Positions 8,145 to 16,464 are shown, counted from the first letter of the stretch. The stretch: 28,554 nucleotides of DNA from JAAYDI01 sp052034005 (GCA_052034005.1 JBPOJB010000072.1:1-28554); one strand, 5' to 3'. Translations and numbers: made by a program. The notes: a model not told the origin generated them from the sequence alone.

Positions 8145-8423
8145 CCGGGGTTCCGATCCGGCGCAGAACACCTTCCACCGGACCCGTGCCGGCGGAGACC
8201 GGCCAGGACGGGTTGCCCCGGGAAGTGATCGCACAGCATCCAGCGCCGCCCGTGTCGCCGGGGGCCCAGCCGGGCCGACGGCGCCCGCCGCGGATGGCGC
8301 GCGGTGGGACGTGCGGGCCGCCGCGCCCGGGGCAACGGCCATGGCGTTGCGTGGGGACTCTTCCGTCTGCAGCGCTTCGCTGATATGGTGGCTGGACCCA
8401 CGATCCTCCACGGCTGCAGACCG

Positions 8424-9224
8424 ATGCGACGACTTGCCTGGTGCACCGACATTCATTTGAACTTCGCGGAGCCTGATGTGCTGCAGCAGTTCATCGAGCA
8501 GGTGCTGGCGGCGGATCCCGATGTGGTGTTGATCGGCGGGGACATCGCAGAGTCCACGGACGTGGTCGAATACCTGGCCCTGCTGGACCGCGAGTTCGGT
8601 CGTCCCACATACTTCGTGCTGGGCAACCACGACTTCTATTTCGGATCGATCCGCGGCGTGCGGGAGCGCGTGCGCGCGCTGTGCGCGGGAAGCGACAACC
8701 TGGTCTATCTGACCGATGCGGGCGTCGTCGAACTGGCGGATTCCGCCGCGTTGATCGGCCACGACGGATGGGCCGACGCCCGGTTGGGCGATTACGAACG
8801 GTCCACGATCATGTTGAACGACTACCGGCTGATCGAGGAGTTGGCTGGGGTCAGCCGGGCGGAACGCCGGCCGCTGCTCCAGGCCTTGGGCGACGAAGCG
8901 GGAGCGGCGATCCGCCGGGCGCTGCCGGCGGCGCTGGACCGCTACCAGTCCGTTTATCTGCTCACCCATGTGCCGCCGCTGCGCGAAGCATGCTGGCACA
9001 ACGGTGCGATCTCCGATGACCAATGGGCACCGCATTTCACCTGCAAGGCGATGGGCGACGCGATCCTGGAGATCATGCCCGATTATCCGCAGCGGACCCT
9101 GACCGTGTTGTGCGGGCACACGCACGGGTCAGGGGCGGTGCGCCCGCTCCCGAACGTGTGGATCTGCACCGGTGCCGCCGAGTACGGGCTCCCCGCCGTC
9201 AACCGCGTGCTGAGCGCCGGTTGA
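8424..9224 (+). CDS. Calcineurin-like metallophosphoesterase
   Basis: A 266-residue protein, apparently cytoplasmic because no signal peptide is seen. It has all five metallophosphoesterase motifs: DIH (residues 9-11), GGDIAES, GNHDFYF, the LLTHVPP histidine, and GHTHGSG near the C-terminus. These coordinate a two-metal centre that hydrolyses phosphomono- or diesters; the substrate cannot be read from sequence. The start is placed at the ATG at 8424 since the family core begins four residues later. No strong ribosome-binding site precedes it, and the in-frame ATG at 8385 is an alternative. The 3' end overlaps the convergent ceramidase-like gene by 96 bp. The GHTH motif lies just outside or at the edge of the overlap, so the shared part encodes the last 32 residues only. 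Confidence 0.88.
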   Translation: MRRLAWCTDIHLNFAEPDVLQQFIEQVLAADPDVVLIGGDIAESTDVVEYLALLDREFGRPTYFVLGNHDFYFGSIRGVRERVRALCAGSDNLVYLTDAGVVELADSAALIGHDGWADARLGDYERSTIMLNDYRLIEELAGVSRAERRPLLQALGDEAGAAIRRALPAALDRYQSVYLLTHVPPLREACWHNGAISDDQWAPHFTCKAMGDAILEIMPDYPQRTLTVLCGHTHGSGAVRPLPNVWICTGAAEYGLPAVNRVLSAG

Positions 9225-10604
9225 ATCGACCAGCGCGTGCACCGCGTCGACGATCCGTTGCTCGACTTGCGCGTCCCACACGCCCGCCAGGCCGTAATAC
9301 ACCATCGCGTCTCTGCCTTCGTAGCGTCCCTCGGTGAGCACGCGCACCGACGGGATGTAAGCCATCACGTCGTTGGCATAGCCGGCGACCCAGGTCCGCG
9401 TGCCGCTCAACTCCCGCTTCAGTCGCAGCGCGTAATCGACGACGACCTCGCCGCCCAGGAAGATCCACTGGACCTGGTCGCCAAGCGTCCAGACCTGGAT
9501 GGGGTAGGGATAGGTCGTGGGCAGCGCCTGGCCGTCCGAGAGTCGTTCGAGCAGCATTTCGGCGCGGGACCGCTGGTAGCGATCCTCCGATTGCGCCGCC
9601 TGCTCCAACTGCTCTTTCGTCGGCAACTCCGTCAGCGGCAGCGGCACTTCGACGTAGGAGGTGCGGAGCGTCGCGGGTAGCGGATGCAGTTGCCGCTCGT
9701 CCTCCAAGACGGCGGCTACAGCCTGAGCCAGTTGCCCGCCGTACTGCTGAGCCAACGCAAGTGTGCGGCGCGGGAGCGGGTTCTGGTCCGCCCCGCACCC
9801 GGCCCAGAACAGCGCCACGCCGGGCGCATACCGGGCCTCCAGGTCGCTGGCCGCGAAACCCGGATAGTCTCCGCACCAGGCGTAGTGGTCCAGCACGGTG
9901 CCGTGGCACGCGTAGCCCATCAAGATCGCTCGCCAGGCGCCCTCCCGGCCACGCGCCGCCAGCACCGGTACGTCGTGATCGCACGGTCCCTGCAGTTGAC
10001 CGGCCGCACGCAGCTCCGGCACCTGCGGCTCCGGGTTGTTCCGCCGGTTGACGGCGAACGTCGCCGAGCCCGCCCCCCAGTCCAGCCGGCAGGGCTGCAG
10101 GTCCGCCAGCGCCTGCTCGACACAGTCCACCGTCCGCTGCTGCAGCGTCTCGGCATACCGGTCCAGGCGCTGTTGCTGCTCCCGGTTGAGCAGTCGGTAA
10201 TGCAGGGTCTCGAGCGTCTTGCCGACCACGGGACCCGAGTGCGTGTGGCTGAAGCACAAGGCGATCTGGCTGCGACACAATCCGCAGCGCTGCTCCAGAG
10301 CCTGGCAGAAGGCTTGCGAGAGCGGGCGATGGATCCCCACCAGGTCGAACGATACCAACACGGCCCGCCGGCCGGACGCATCTTCCAACGCGCATGCGCG
10401 GACCCACAGATCGCTGTACTTGCCCTCCGCCTCATGCGTGCGCGAAGCATAGCCGGCCATCCAGAGCGGCTCATCCGGCGTAATATTGACCCGCGCCGCA
10501 CCAACCCGCCAAGCCGGCTGCGCCAGCAGCGGACGCCCGGAGATCAACAGCGCTGCGAGCCAGGCGTAAAGCAGCCACCGAGTGCGCACGCACATCCGCA
10601 TCAT
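9129..10604 (-). CDS. Exported neutral/alkaline ceramidase-like hydrolase
   Basis: A 491-residue protein matching the N-terminal catalytic domain of neutral/alkaline non-lysosomal ceramidases, zinc enzymes that hydrolyse N-acyl sphingosine. It lacks the C-terminal immunoglobulin-like domain of full enzymes. Planctomycete genomes have many such shortened members whose substrates are unknown. ATG at 10604 has GGGAGA (10611-10616) 6 bases upstream. Residues 9-29 form a signal peptide. Motifs: RVNITPDEPLWMAGY near 39-52, FDLVGI, SHTHSGP (119-125, zinc ligands), YACHGTVL (231-238), GDYPG (245-249) and GCGADQNP (269-276). The last 32 codons overlap the convergent phosphoesterase and encode a Gly/His/Arg-rich tail of no recognised family, probably a C-terminal extension after loss of an earlier stop. 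Confidence 0.88.
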   Translation of the reverse strand: MMRMCVRTRWLLYAWLAALLISGRPLLAQPAWRVGAARVNITPDEPLWMAGYASRTHEAEGKYSDLWVRACALEDASGRRAVLVSFDLVGIHRPLSQAFCQALEQRCGLCRSQIALCFSHTHSGPVVGKTLETLHYRLLNREQQQRLDRYAETLQQRTVDCVEQALADLQPCRLDWGAGSATFAVNRRNNPEPQVPELRAAGQLQGPCDHDVPVLAARGREGAWRAILMGYACHGTVLDHYAWCGDYPGFAASDLEARYAPGVALFWAGCGADQNPLPRRTLALAQQYGGQLAQAVAAVLEDERQLHPLPATLRTSYVEVPLPLTELPTKEQLEQAAQSEDRYQRSRAEMLLERLSDGQALPTTYPYPIQVWTLGDQVQWIFLGGEVVVDYALRLKRELSGTRTWVAGYANDVMAYIPSVRVLTEGRYEGRDAMVYYGLAGVWDAQVEQRIVDAVHALVDSTGAQHAVDGGEPVLGGTGADPHVRERAHRP

Positions 10605-10927
10605 GATCGTTCTCCCGGCTATTGAGACAACCTATCGCGGTCGCCGGGTCGCGAATCGACGCGGGGACGGGGCACACCCTGACGGCACGCGCCGGGCGAC
10701 GCGGCTGGAGCTATTGTCGAGCGCGGCCCGCACCCGTGCAAGAGCCCCTGATCCATCCGTTGCACACGCCATGTTCCCTGGTAGGATGATGGCACGTGCT
10801 CCATCGCCCGCATGATCTGCCCTGCGCGACGAGCGTCGCCATGCGCCGCCCGAGTGATCTCCGTTGGGCGGCGATTGGGGAGTGAGGAATGGGAAGGGAA
10901 GGGATAAGGAAAGGAAGGAAAGGACAA
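10605..10927. other. Divergent intergenic region before the methyltransferase
   Basis: Holds the ribosome-binding site of the minus-strand ceramidase-like gene at its left end, a candidate plus-strand promoter near 10760-10787, and a nearly pure purine tract (about 10876-10924, almost all A and G) that forms the leader of the methyltransferase gene. No other gene seen. Confidence 0.5.
10760..10787 (+). promoter_or_regulatory. Weak candidate promoter of the methyltransferase gene
   Basis: TTGCAC (10760-10765) and TAGGAT (10782-10787) are spaced by 16 bases. Half of the -35 and four of six -10 positions fit consensus. It lies about 140 bases before the start codon. Weak prediction. Confidence 0.25.
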
Positions 10928-11881
10928 ATGTCCGCCGCGGCCTTGAAGAGCAACATCATTCATAACCGCGACTGCACGGAGGCCATGCGTGGTTTGCCCG
11001 ATGGCGTGATCGACCTGGTGTTTGCCGACCCGCCGTTCAACATCGGCTACCAATACGATGTGTACGATGACCGCCGCAGCGATGACGAGTTCATCTCCTG
11101 GTGTCGGGAGTGGATGCGCGAGGTGGTGCGCATTTTGAAGCCCAACGGCACGTTCTGGCTGGCCATTGGCGACGAATATGCGGCCGAGCTGAAGGTGCTG
11201 ATGCAGCGCGACTTGCGGCTGGTCTGCCGGAGCTGGGTGGTGTGGTATTACACGTTCGGCGTCAACTGCAAGAACAAGTTCAGCCGGTCGCACGCGCACT
11301 TGTTCCAGATGGTCAAGGACCCGGCCGACTTCACATTCAACGCGGACGCGATCCGAGTGCCATCCGCCCGGCAACTGGTGTATGGTGACGCCCGCGCCAA
11401 TCCGCAGGGGCGTCTGCCGGACGACACGTGGATCTTGCGGCCGCAAGACCTGCCCGACGGATTCCAGCCGCTGGAAGACACCTGGTACTTTCCGCGTGTG
11501 GCCGGGACATTCAAGGAGCGTGCGGGATTCCACGGGTGCCAGATGCCCGAGCAGCTGCTGGGCCGGATCATCCGCGCATGCAGTCACCGCGGCGAGATCG
11601 TGCTCGACCCGTTCGCCGGCAGCGGCACGACGCTGGCGGTGGCCAAGAAACTCGACCGGCGCTATATTGGCTGCGAGCTGTCGCCCGAGTACACGCGGTT
11701 GATCCGCGTGCGGCTGCGCAGGATCCAGCCGGGCGACCCGCTGGACGGGGCTTCCGAGCCGCTGGTCAGCGCGCCGACCACGGCCGCCGGCCGCCGGCTC
11801 GACCACCGAGCCCACGGCCGGCCGGCTCGGCGCGCGCGCACACTGTCGGCGGGGCGGAAATCGCTTCCCGGTTTGGATTGA
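10928..11881 (+). CDS. Orphan DNA methyltransferase (N4-cytosine/N6-adenine type)
   Basis: A 317-residue amino-methyltransferase of the N6_N4_Mtase family. The catalytic DPPF motif (34-37, in VFADPPFNIGYQYD) precedes the AdoMet-binding FAGSGTT (about 229-235), the motif order of the beta class. The target base (m6A or m4C) and recognition site cannot be read from sequence. ATG at 10928 follows the purine tract AAGGAAGG (10911-10918) by 9 bases; an in-frame ATG at 10889 would add 13 mostly basic residues. After about residue 270 the protein ends in a basic Arg/Gly/Ala tail that looks non-conserved. No restriction endonuclease gene adjoins it on either side, so it appears solitary and may serve regulation or act as an antirestriction remnant. 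The isomerase-like gene starts 26 bases downstream. Confidence 0.92.
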   Translation: MSAAALKSNIIHNRDCTEAMRGLPDGVIDLVFADPPFNIGYQYDVYDDRRSDDEFISWCREWMREVVRILKPNGTFWLAIGDEYAAELKVLMQRDLRLVCRSWVVWYYTFGVNCKNKFSRSHAHLFQMVKDPADFTFNADAIRVPSARQLVYGDARANPQGRLPDDTWILRPQDLPDGFQPLEDTWYFPRVAGTFKERAGFHGCQMPEQLLGRIIRACSHRGEIVLDPFAGSGTTLAVAKKLDRRYIGCELSPEYTRLIRVRLRRIQPGDPLDGASEPLVSAPTTAAGRRLDHRAHGRPARRARTLSAGRKSLPGLD

Positions 11882-11907
11882 CCCCGGCGTTTCAGGACCT
11901 ACCGCCC

Positions 11908-12732
11908 ATGAAGTTCGCCATCTGCAACGAGACGTTTCAGGACTGGCCGTTCGAGAAGGCCTTCGAGTTCGCCAGGGCCTGCGGTTACACGGGGATCGAA
12001 TTCGCGCCCTTCACGATCCACAAGAATGTCTATGAGATCTCCGCGGCGCGGCGCGCGGAAGTGCGGCGCCAAGTGGAACAGGCCGGGCTGGAAACGGTCG
12101 GCCTGCACTGGCTGCTGGCCTTCACCCAGGGATGTCATCTGACGTCGCCCGACGCGCAGGTGCGGAAGACGACGAGCCACTACCTGCGTGAATTGGCGCG
12201 CCTGTGCCGCGACCTGGGCGGGTCAGTCCTGGTGTTCGGATCGCCCCAGCAGCGGAACCTGCTGCCCGGCGTGACCCATGACGCGGCCATGGAGTACGCG
12301 GCCGATGTGATCCGCGGCTGCCTGCCGGTCCTGGAGGCCTGCGACGTGACGCTGGCCATGGAACCGCTGGGCCCGGCCGAGGGCGATTTCCTGCCCACGG
12401 CCGAACTCGGACACGCGCTGGTCGACATGGTGGGTTCGCCCTACTGCCGCCTGCATCTGGACGTGAAGGCCATGTCGACCGAGGACCAGCCGATCGAACA
12501 GATCATCCGCCGCCATGCGGCGCCGCTCAAGCACTTCCACGCCAATGACGCCAACCGGCGCGGGCCGGGCATGGGCGACATCGACTTCGTGCCCATCCTG
12601 GGCGCCTTGCGAGAGGTGGGCTACGACGGCTGGGTGTCGGTCGAAGTGTTCGACTATGCACCCGGCGTCGAGTCGCTTGCGCGGGATAGCATCGCATACC
12701 TGCAGGCGTGCCTGGCGCGCCTGCCCGCCTAG
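11908..12732 (+). CDS. Sugar phosphate isomerase/epimerase-like TIM-barrel protein
   Basis: A 274-residue protein of the AP-endonuclease-2 (xylose-isomerase-like TIM barrel) superfamily, usually annotated sugar phosphate isomerase/epimerase. ATG at 11908 gives the family opening MKFAICNETF; a weak AGGA (11894-11897) lies 10 bases upstream. The expected metal ligands are visible in order: Glu152 in AMEPLGPAEGDF, His/Asp in LHLDVKAM, His in KHFHANDANRRGPGMGDIDF, and Glu in VSVEVFDY. No signal peptide, so cytoplasmic. It follows the methyltransferase by 26 bases and may share its transcript, although no functional link is evident. It converges with lysA, with 44 bases between stops. Substrate unknown. 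Confidence 0.9.
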   Translation: MKFAICNETFQDWPFEKAFEFARACGYTGIEFAPFTIHKNVYEISAARRAEVRRQVEQAGLETVGLHWLLAFTQGCHLTSPDAQVRKTTSHYLRELARLCRDLGGSVLVFGSPQQRNLLPGVTHDAAMEYAADVIRGCLPVLEACDVTLAMEPLGPAEGDFLPTAELGHALVDMVGSPYCRLHLDVKAMSTEDQPIEQIIRRHAAPLKHFHANDANRRGPGMGDIDFVPILGALREVGYDGWVSVEVFDYAPGVESLARDSIAYLQACLARLPA

Positions 12733-12776
12733 CCTGCCTGGGACGCGCGACGGGACCGAGCCGCCGGTCGGCACCT

Positions 12777-14048
12777 TCACCCCGGGATACGCTCGCCGCG
12801 CATCAGGTCCGCATAACTCTGCCGCGCCCGGATCAGGTGCGCCCCGCCCTGACGCACCAGTACTTCGGCGGCGAGCGGCTTGGCGTTGTAATTGGACGAC
12901 ATCGCGAACCCGTAGGCCCCCGCACACTCAATGACCAGCCAGTCACCGACCGCTGCCACGGGCAGGCAACGGTGCGACACGAACCCGCCCTCCTCCTGAG
13001 TGAAGATGTCGCCCGATTCGCACAGCGGGCCGCCAACCACCACCTCCTGACCGCGCCGCCGCACGTCCCCGTCGCGCGGTGCGATCGACATGGGATGGTA
13101 CGCACCATAGAGGATGGGTCGGGCCAGGTTGTTGAACCCCGCATCCAGCAGGTAGAAGAGATGGTCCGCCGTCCGTTTCACCGCGCGGATTTCCGCCACC
13201 AGATAACCGCTCTCGGCGGTCAGGTATCGCCCCGGCTCGATCTCCAACGACACGGCGTGGCCGAACGCGCGCTCCAGCCGCCGGCGCGTGGCATCCCAGA
13301 GCTGGAAGTAGCCGTCCAGGTCCACCGGCTTGTCGTCCGGCCGGTAGGGCGTCGGGAGTCCGCCCCCGGCGCTGATCGAGACGATCGAACGCCCGGCGCT
13401 CATCGCCATGCGCTCCATGGCCGTGCATACCCGGGCCAGATGCTCGAGGTCGCAGCCGGACCCGATATGCATGTGCAGTCCCGTCACGCCGAGCCCCAGG
13501 TGGTCGGCACGTCGCAAGCACTCTTCGAGCTGCTCGAACCAGATCCCATGCTTGGAATGCTCGCCACCCGTGTTCGTCTTCCGGCTGTGCCCATGTCCGA
13601 AACCGGGATTGATGCGCAGCGTAATCTGGCTGCCCGGCGCAACCTCGCCCAGCTGCTCGATCATGTCGGGCGAACCGGCATTCACGTGGATGCCGTGCTC
13701 GAGGACCAGGCGCAGCGCGTCCTGGTCGAAGATGTCCGCCGTGTACACGATCTGCGGCGGCCGGCTGACGGCCACATAGCCGGCCGTCAGCGCACGGTGA
13801 ATCTCGCCCGCACTGACCGCGTCCACCAGCACACCGTGACGCCGCATCAAGTCCAGGATGGCGATATTCGAGCAGGCCTTCTGGGCGTATCGGATCACGT
13901 CAAAACGCCGGAGCTCGTCCACCCGCTCCAGGATCCTGGCCTCATCGTACACGTATAACGGCGTCCCGAACCGATCCACCAGTTGGCTGATCGGCACGCC
14001 CGCTATCTCGGTCCGGCACCCGCACATCGCGGTGGAATCGATCGACAT
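12777..14048 (-). CDS. lysA: Diaminopimelate decarboxylase
   Basis: A 423-residue PLP enzyme that decarboxylates meso-diaminopimelate to L-lysine, the last step of lysine synthesis. Start at the ATG at 14048, which gives normal family length; the frame stays open to 14375, but that part has no family likeness. The ribosome-binding site is weak. Landmarks: GTPLYVYDE, PLP-lysine Lys57 in IRYAQKACSN, VDAVSAGEIHRAL, VTGLHMHIGSG, SAGGGLPTPYRP, LEIEPGRYL, GPLCESGDIF (active-site Cys/Glu) and GAYGFAMSSNYNAKP. The fold-III decarboxylase relatives (ornithine, arginine, carboxynorspermidine) lack this combination, especially CESGD, so lysA is well supported. It lies downstream of a strong candidate promoter and an 82-codon ORF, with a stable hairpin between. 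Confidence 0.94.
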   Translation of the reverse strand: MSIDSTAMCGCRTEIAGVPISQLVDRFGTPLYVYDEARILERVDELRRFDVIRYAQKACSNIAILDLMRRHGVLVDAVSAGEIHRALTAGYVAVSRPPQIVYTADIFDQDALRLVLEHGIHVNAGSPDMIEQLGEVAPGSQITLRINPGFGHGHSRKTNTGGEHSKHGIWFEQLEECLRRADHLGLGVTGLHMHIGSGCDLEHLARVCTAMERMAMSAGRSIVSISAGGGLPTPYRPDDKPVDLDGYFQLWDATRRRLERAFGHAVSLEIEPGRYLTAESGYLVAEIRAVKRTADHLFYLLDAGFNNLARPILYGAYHPMSIAPRDGDVRRRGQEVVVGGPLCESGDIFTQEEGGFVSHRCLPVAAVGDWLVIECAGAYGFAMSSNYNAKPLAAEVLVRQGGAHLIRARQSYADLMRGERIPG

Positions 14049-14122
14049 GGCGTCCCATTCACATCCCAAGGAGTAGGCGAGATCCCATTTCGGGTCCGCA
14101 CGACGCGCCGTATCGGCCGATT

Positions 14123-14155
14123 GGCCGCGCGCACACCGCCGTGCGCGAGGCGGCC
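14123..14155. other. GC-rich hairpin in the lysA leader
   Basis: CGCGCAC (14128-14134) pairs perfectly with GTGCGCG (14141-14147) around a six-base loop. An outer GGCCG/CGGCC pair (14123-14127 and 14151-14155) extends it with a three-base bulge. On the minus strand it is in the 5' leader about 75 bases before lysA. It has no T-run, so it is not a standard terminator. It does not match any lysine-riboswitch pattern I know. Confidence 0.45.
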
Positions 14156-14286
14156 CCGCCAGACAAGACACGTGCCCACGGCGCTGTAGCAGGGTACCGT
14201 GCGGCACGCCAATCGTCAAAGCCTGCCGCGGTACATGGCCGCGCAGGTCCACGGAACCTGAAAGACGGCTGGTCGCGAGCCTGCGG

Positions 14287-14535
14287 CTACGCCAGCCGCG
14301 CCGAGCCGGCTCGGCCGTGGTCACCGCATCCACATACGGCCGAACGTGTATCGCCGGGGACGCACAGCGAGCCATCAGCCCCGCCCGGGCCCCATGGCGT
14401 CCGCTCGGAAACCCGCGCCTCGGGCGGGAATTGGATGCCGTACCGCCGCAGCAGGGCTGGCACGATAGAACTCAACGGCTGTACGCCGCCGATTCGCTCA
14501 AAGGGCCTCATGCGGGAAAGTCGGGGCGCGATCAT
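14287..14535 (-). CDS. Possible small protein behind a strong promoter
   Basis: An 82-codon ORF with good expression signals: ATG at 14535, AGGGAGG (14545-14551) 9 bases upstream, and a near-consensus promoter at 14570-14597. The first 40 residues (RPFERIGGVQPLSSIVPALL and then RRYGIQFPPEARV) look like real protein and faintly resemble the N-terminus of DUF721/DciA-like proteins. The rest is Gly/Cys/Arg-rich and looks untranslated or out of frame. It may be a shortened or decayed gene, or a leader ORF for lysA. I cannot assign a function. Confidence 0.35.
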   Translation of the reverse strand: MIAPRLSRMRPFERIGGVQPLSSIVPALLRRYGIQFPPEARVSERTPWGPGGADGSLCVPGDTRSAVCGCGDHGRAGSARLA

Positions 14536-14569
14536 GGGTGAGAACCTCCCTGATTACGGGTTTCACCCA

Positions 14570-14597
14570 ATTCTATGGTGTACTGTACATTTGTCAA
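14570..14597 (-). promoter_or_regulatory. Near-consensus sigma70 promoter with palindrome in the spacer
   Basis: On the minus strand, TTGACA (14597-14592, six of six) and TAGAAT (14575-14570, five of six) are separated by 16 bases. The spacer contains the perfect 11-base palindrome TGTACTGTACA (14579-14589), placed where a repressor would block polymerase. It is the best promoter-like sequence in the window and reads toward the 82-codon ORF and lysA. Confidence 0.7.
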
Positions 14598-14604
14598 CTA
14601 TCGG

Positions 14605-16248
14605 CTAATCCTCCGACGGTTGAGCGGTCTTGCCGAACATTTCCAACACCCCTTCATCGATTTGGAGGCGGCAACCGAAACCGTTGTTCAGCGGGGTGGT
14701 GGTCAGCAGGATGCTATCACCGCCACGCGCCCGGTTGAGGATCGTTGCCATTTTCGTCAGCTTCTGGTCGGCCTTTTCGAGGCTGGCGAGGAAGGCCAGG
14801 AGCGGCTTGGCCGCGATCCGCAACTGGACGGACGGCACGGCTTGCTCTCCCAACGCCGCTGACCGGTCAATGGCCTCCTTGAGCAGCTGGTCACTCTGGT
14901 CACCCAGGCCGAAGTACAGGCCCTGCGGGCCGGTCCCCACGACCACGTCCAGGTGATCTCCCAGCGTGCGGCGCCAGTCCGTGTCACGTTCCGAGATGGG
15001 GACGGTGAGCATGTGCAGGTCGATCTCGCCATGCCTGGCCGCGAAGAACCGGACGTCCGGCACGTCTGGTTGTTGTCGGGCCAATTCAAACAGCTGTTGG
15101 AACGCGTCGGCCAGGGCCCGGCCGTCCGCTACATGCAGGCCGGCGACGAATTTGAACGACTTGGGGGCCAGCACGACGCTGGCAGCGACCTCCGGCTTCC
15201 CTTCCTGCACCGTGCGATCCACGACATCGAGCACGCCGTTGACGATCTCGTTGAGGGCGGCGGGCGCGTTGGGGTCGCGCTGGATTGCCAGGAGCGCCTT
15301 GCTGCGGAGATACTCCACAACCGCTTGGATCTTCCGCCCGTCTTGAGCCGACAAGCGCGCCGCCGCCTGGAACGTGACGGCGGCGTTGTCCACCAGGAAT
15401 CCGGCGAAATTCGTGCGGCTTTGCGCCAGTGCCGACCACTGGCCCGCCAAGGCGGAACCGTCGACGGCTGTCGCCTGAAGGTCGGCGACCATGCATGCGC
15501 TGCGGCTGTCGACCGACCAGCCGATCGTGATCTGGTCGGCCTGGTCGAACAGCATGCTAATGGCAGTCTTCAACTCCTGGCACGCCGACTTGAGGAACGC
15601 GCCGTCGATTTCCGGGTCCTCCAGAGCGACCGACCGGGCGCCGTCATCGATCTGGCTGTGGAGATAGAACGCCGCCAGGTCTCTCAGATTCTGCGGCACG
15701 TTCTGCACGTGGAAGCGCGCGGCCAGACTGTATTGCTGGTCCAAGCCGCCGAGCAGCGCGACTGGATCGGGCGGCAAGTTGGCCAGATGCTGAGGCTGGT
15801 CGGAAATGAACAGCCACTCGCCTTGCTGCTTCAAGAACACGCCTTTGCCAAGATCCAGTTTCTTGACGCCGTCACGCAAGTCGTCTACGTGCGCGTGGAA
15901 CCGATCGCGCGCGACCTTGAGAGTCTTCTCGAGATTCGGTGCCGGCAGGAAAGCGACCCCTTTGGGCTCGTCACCCTCGATCGTAATCAACAGCCCAATC
16001 GGCTTCGCGCGGTCCAGGTCCCGCATCAGCGGAGTGACTGCCATCTGGATCAGCCCATCCACATCCGATCGGCCGACCAGGCTGGTCAGGTAAGCGAGGT
16101 CGCCCATCACGTGGTCGATGCTTGCGACCGAGAATACGGCCACGGGCCGGGGCGCATCGGCGGCGGCGACCGTCGCAACCGGCAGGACGAGTGCCCCAAG
16201 AGCAAGGACCCACGAGCACCCACGGGGTCGAGACATGCGATGATTCAC
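14605..16248 (-). CDS. Uncharacterised exported protein, 547 residues
   Basis: I do not recognise a named family. GTG at 16248 is chosen because AGGGAGA (16257-16263) lies about 9 bases upstream; ATG at 16236 is an alternative. Residues of about 10-28 form a signal peptide (WVLALGALVLPVATVAAA). The mature protein starts APRPVAVFSVASIDHVMGDLAYL and has no transmembrane segment, Cys pairs or enzyme motifs that I can see. It alternates amphipathic helices with short strands; segments such as LFISDQPQHLANLPPDPVALL and LDVVVGTGPQGLYFGLGDQS look like members of the long exported hypothetical proteins of planctomycetes, in which two similar halves may be present. Codon use matches its neighbours, so it is a resident gene. 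It lies downstream of infA on the same strand, 276 bases away. Confidence 0.82.
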   Translation of the reverse strand: MNHRMSRPRGCSWVLALGALVLPVATVAAADAPRPVAVFSVASIDHVMGDLAYLTSLVGRSDVDGLIQMAVTPLMRDLDRAKPIGLLITIEGDEPKGVAFLPAPNLEKTLKVARDRFHAHVDDLRDGVKKLDLGKGVFLKQQGEWLFISDQPQHLANLPPDPVALLGGLDQQYSLAARFHVQNVPQNLRDLAAFYLHSQIDDGARSVALEDPEIDGAFLKSACQELKTAISMLFDQADQITIGWSVDSRSACMVADLQATAVDGSALAGQWSALAQSRTNFAGFLVDNAAVTFQAAARLSAQDGRKIQAVVEYLRSKALLAIQRDPNAPAALNEIVNGVLDVVDRTVQEGKPEVAASVVLAPKSFKFVAGLHVADGRALADAFQQLFELARQQPDVPDVRFFAARHGEIDLHMLTVPISERDTDWRRTLGDHLDVVVGTGPQGLYFGLGDQSDQLLKEAIDRSAALGEQAVPSVQLRIAAKPLLAFLASLEKADQKLTKMATILNRARGGDSILLTTTPLNNGFGCRLQIDEGVLEMFGKTAQPSED

Positions 16249-16257
16249 CAGACGGTT

Positions 16258-16290
16258 CTCCCTGAATATGGCTCCCTGAATATGGCTCCC
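16258..16290. repeat. 14-bp tandem duplication over a ribosome-binding site
   Basis: The unit CTCCCTGAATATGG occurs at 16258-16271 and 16272-16285, followed by a further CTCCC (16286-16290). On the minus strand each copy contains GGGAG, so the ribosome-binding site of the 547-residue protein is present in three copies, and only the first is at working distance from the start. Confidence 0.8.
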
Positions 16291-16464
16291 CGGCCCGCTG
16301 GACTCGAGGGGACGCACGTGCGCTTATACCCGGCCCGGGTCCGGCGAGTTTTGCGGAACCGGCCTCCCGGGGCCCGAAAAGGCGTGTGTCGACCGTGCCG
16401 CGTGGACGCGCGGCGCGCGGAGATACCCCATGGTGGCGTCCAGATGGGCAGTGGCCAGCTATCC

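Noticed and set aside
12708..13958. Long plus-strand frame opposite lysA
   Set aside because: It is the shadow of a GC-rich gene; its translation has no recognisable domain, whereas the lysA frame has all family motifs.
14049..14286. Lysine riboswitch before lysA
   Set aside because: The leader has a stable hairpin but not the conserved five-helix core of the lysine riboswitch.
14049..14375. Extended N-terminus for lysA
   Set aside because: The additional 109 residues are Arg-rich and unlike any decarboxylase; the normal start is at 14048.
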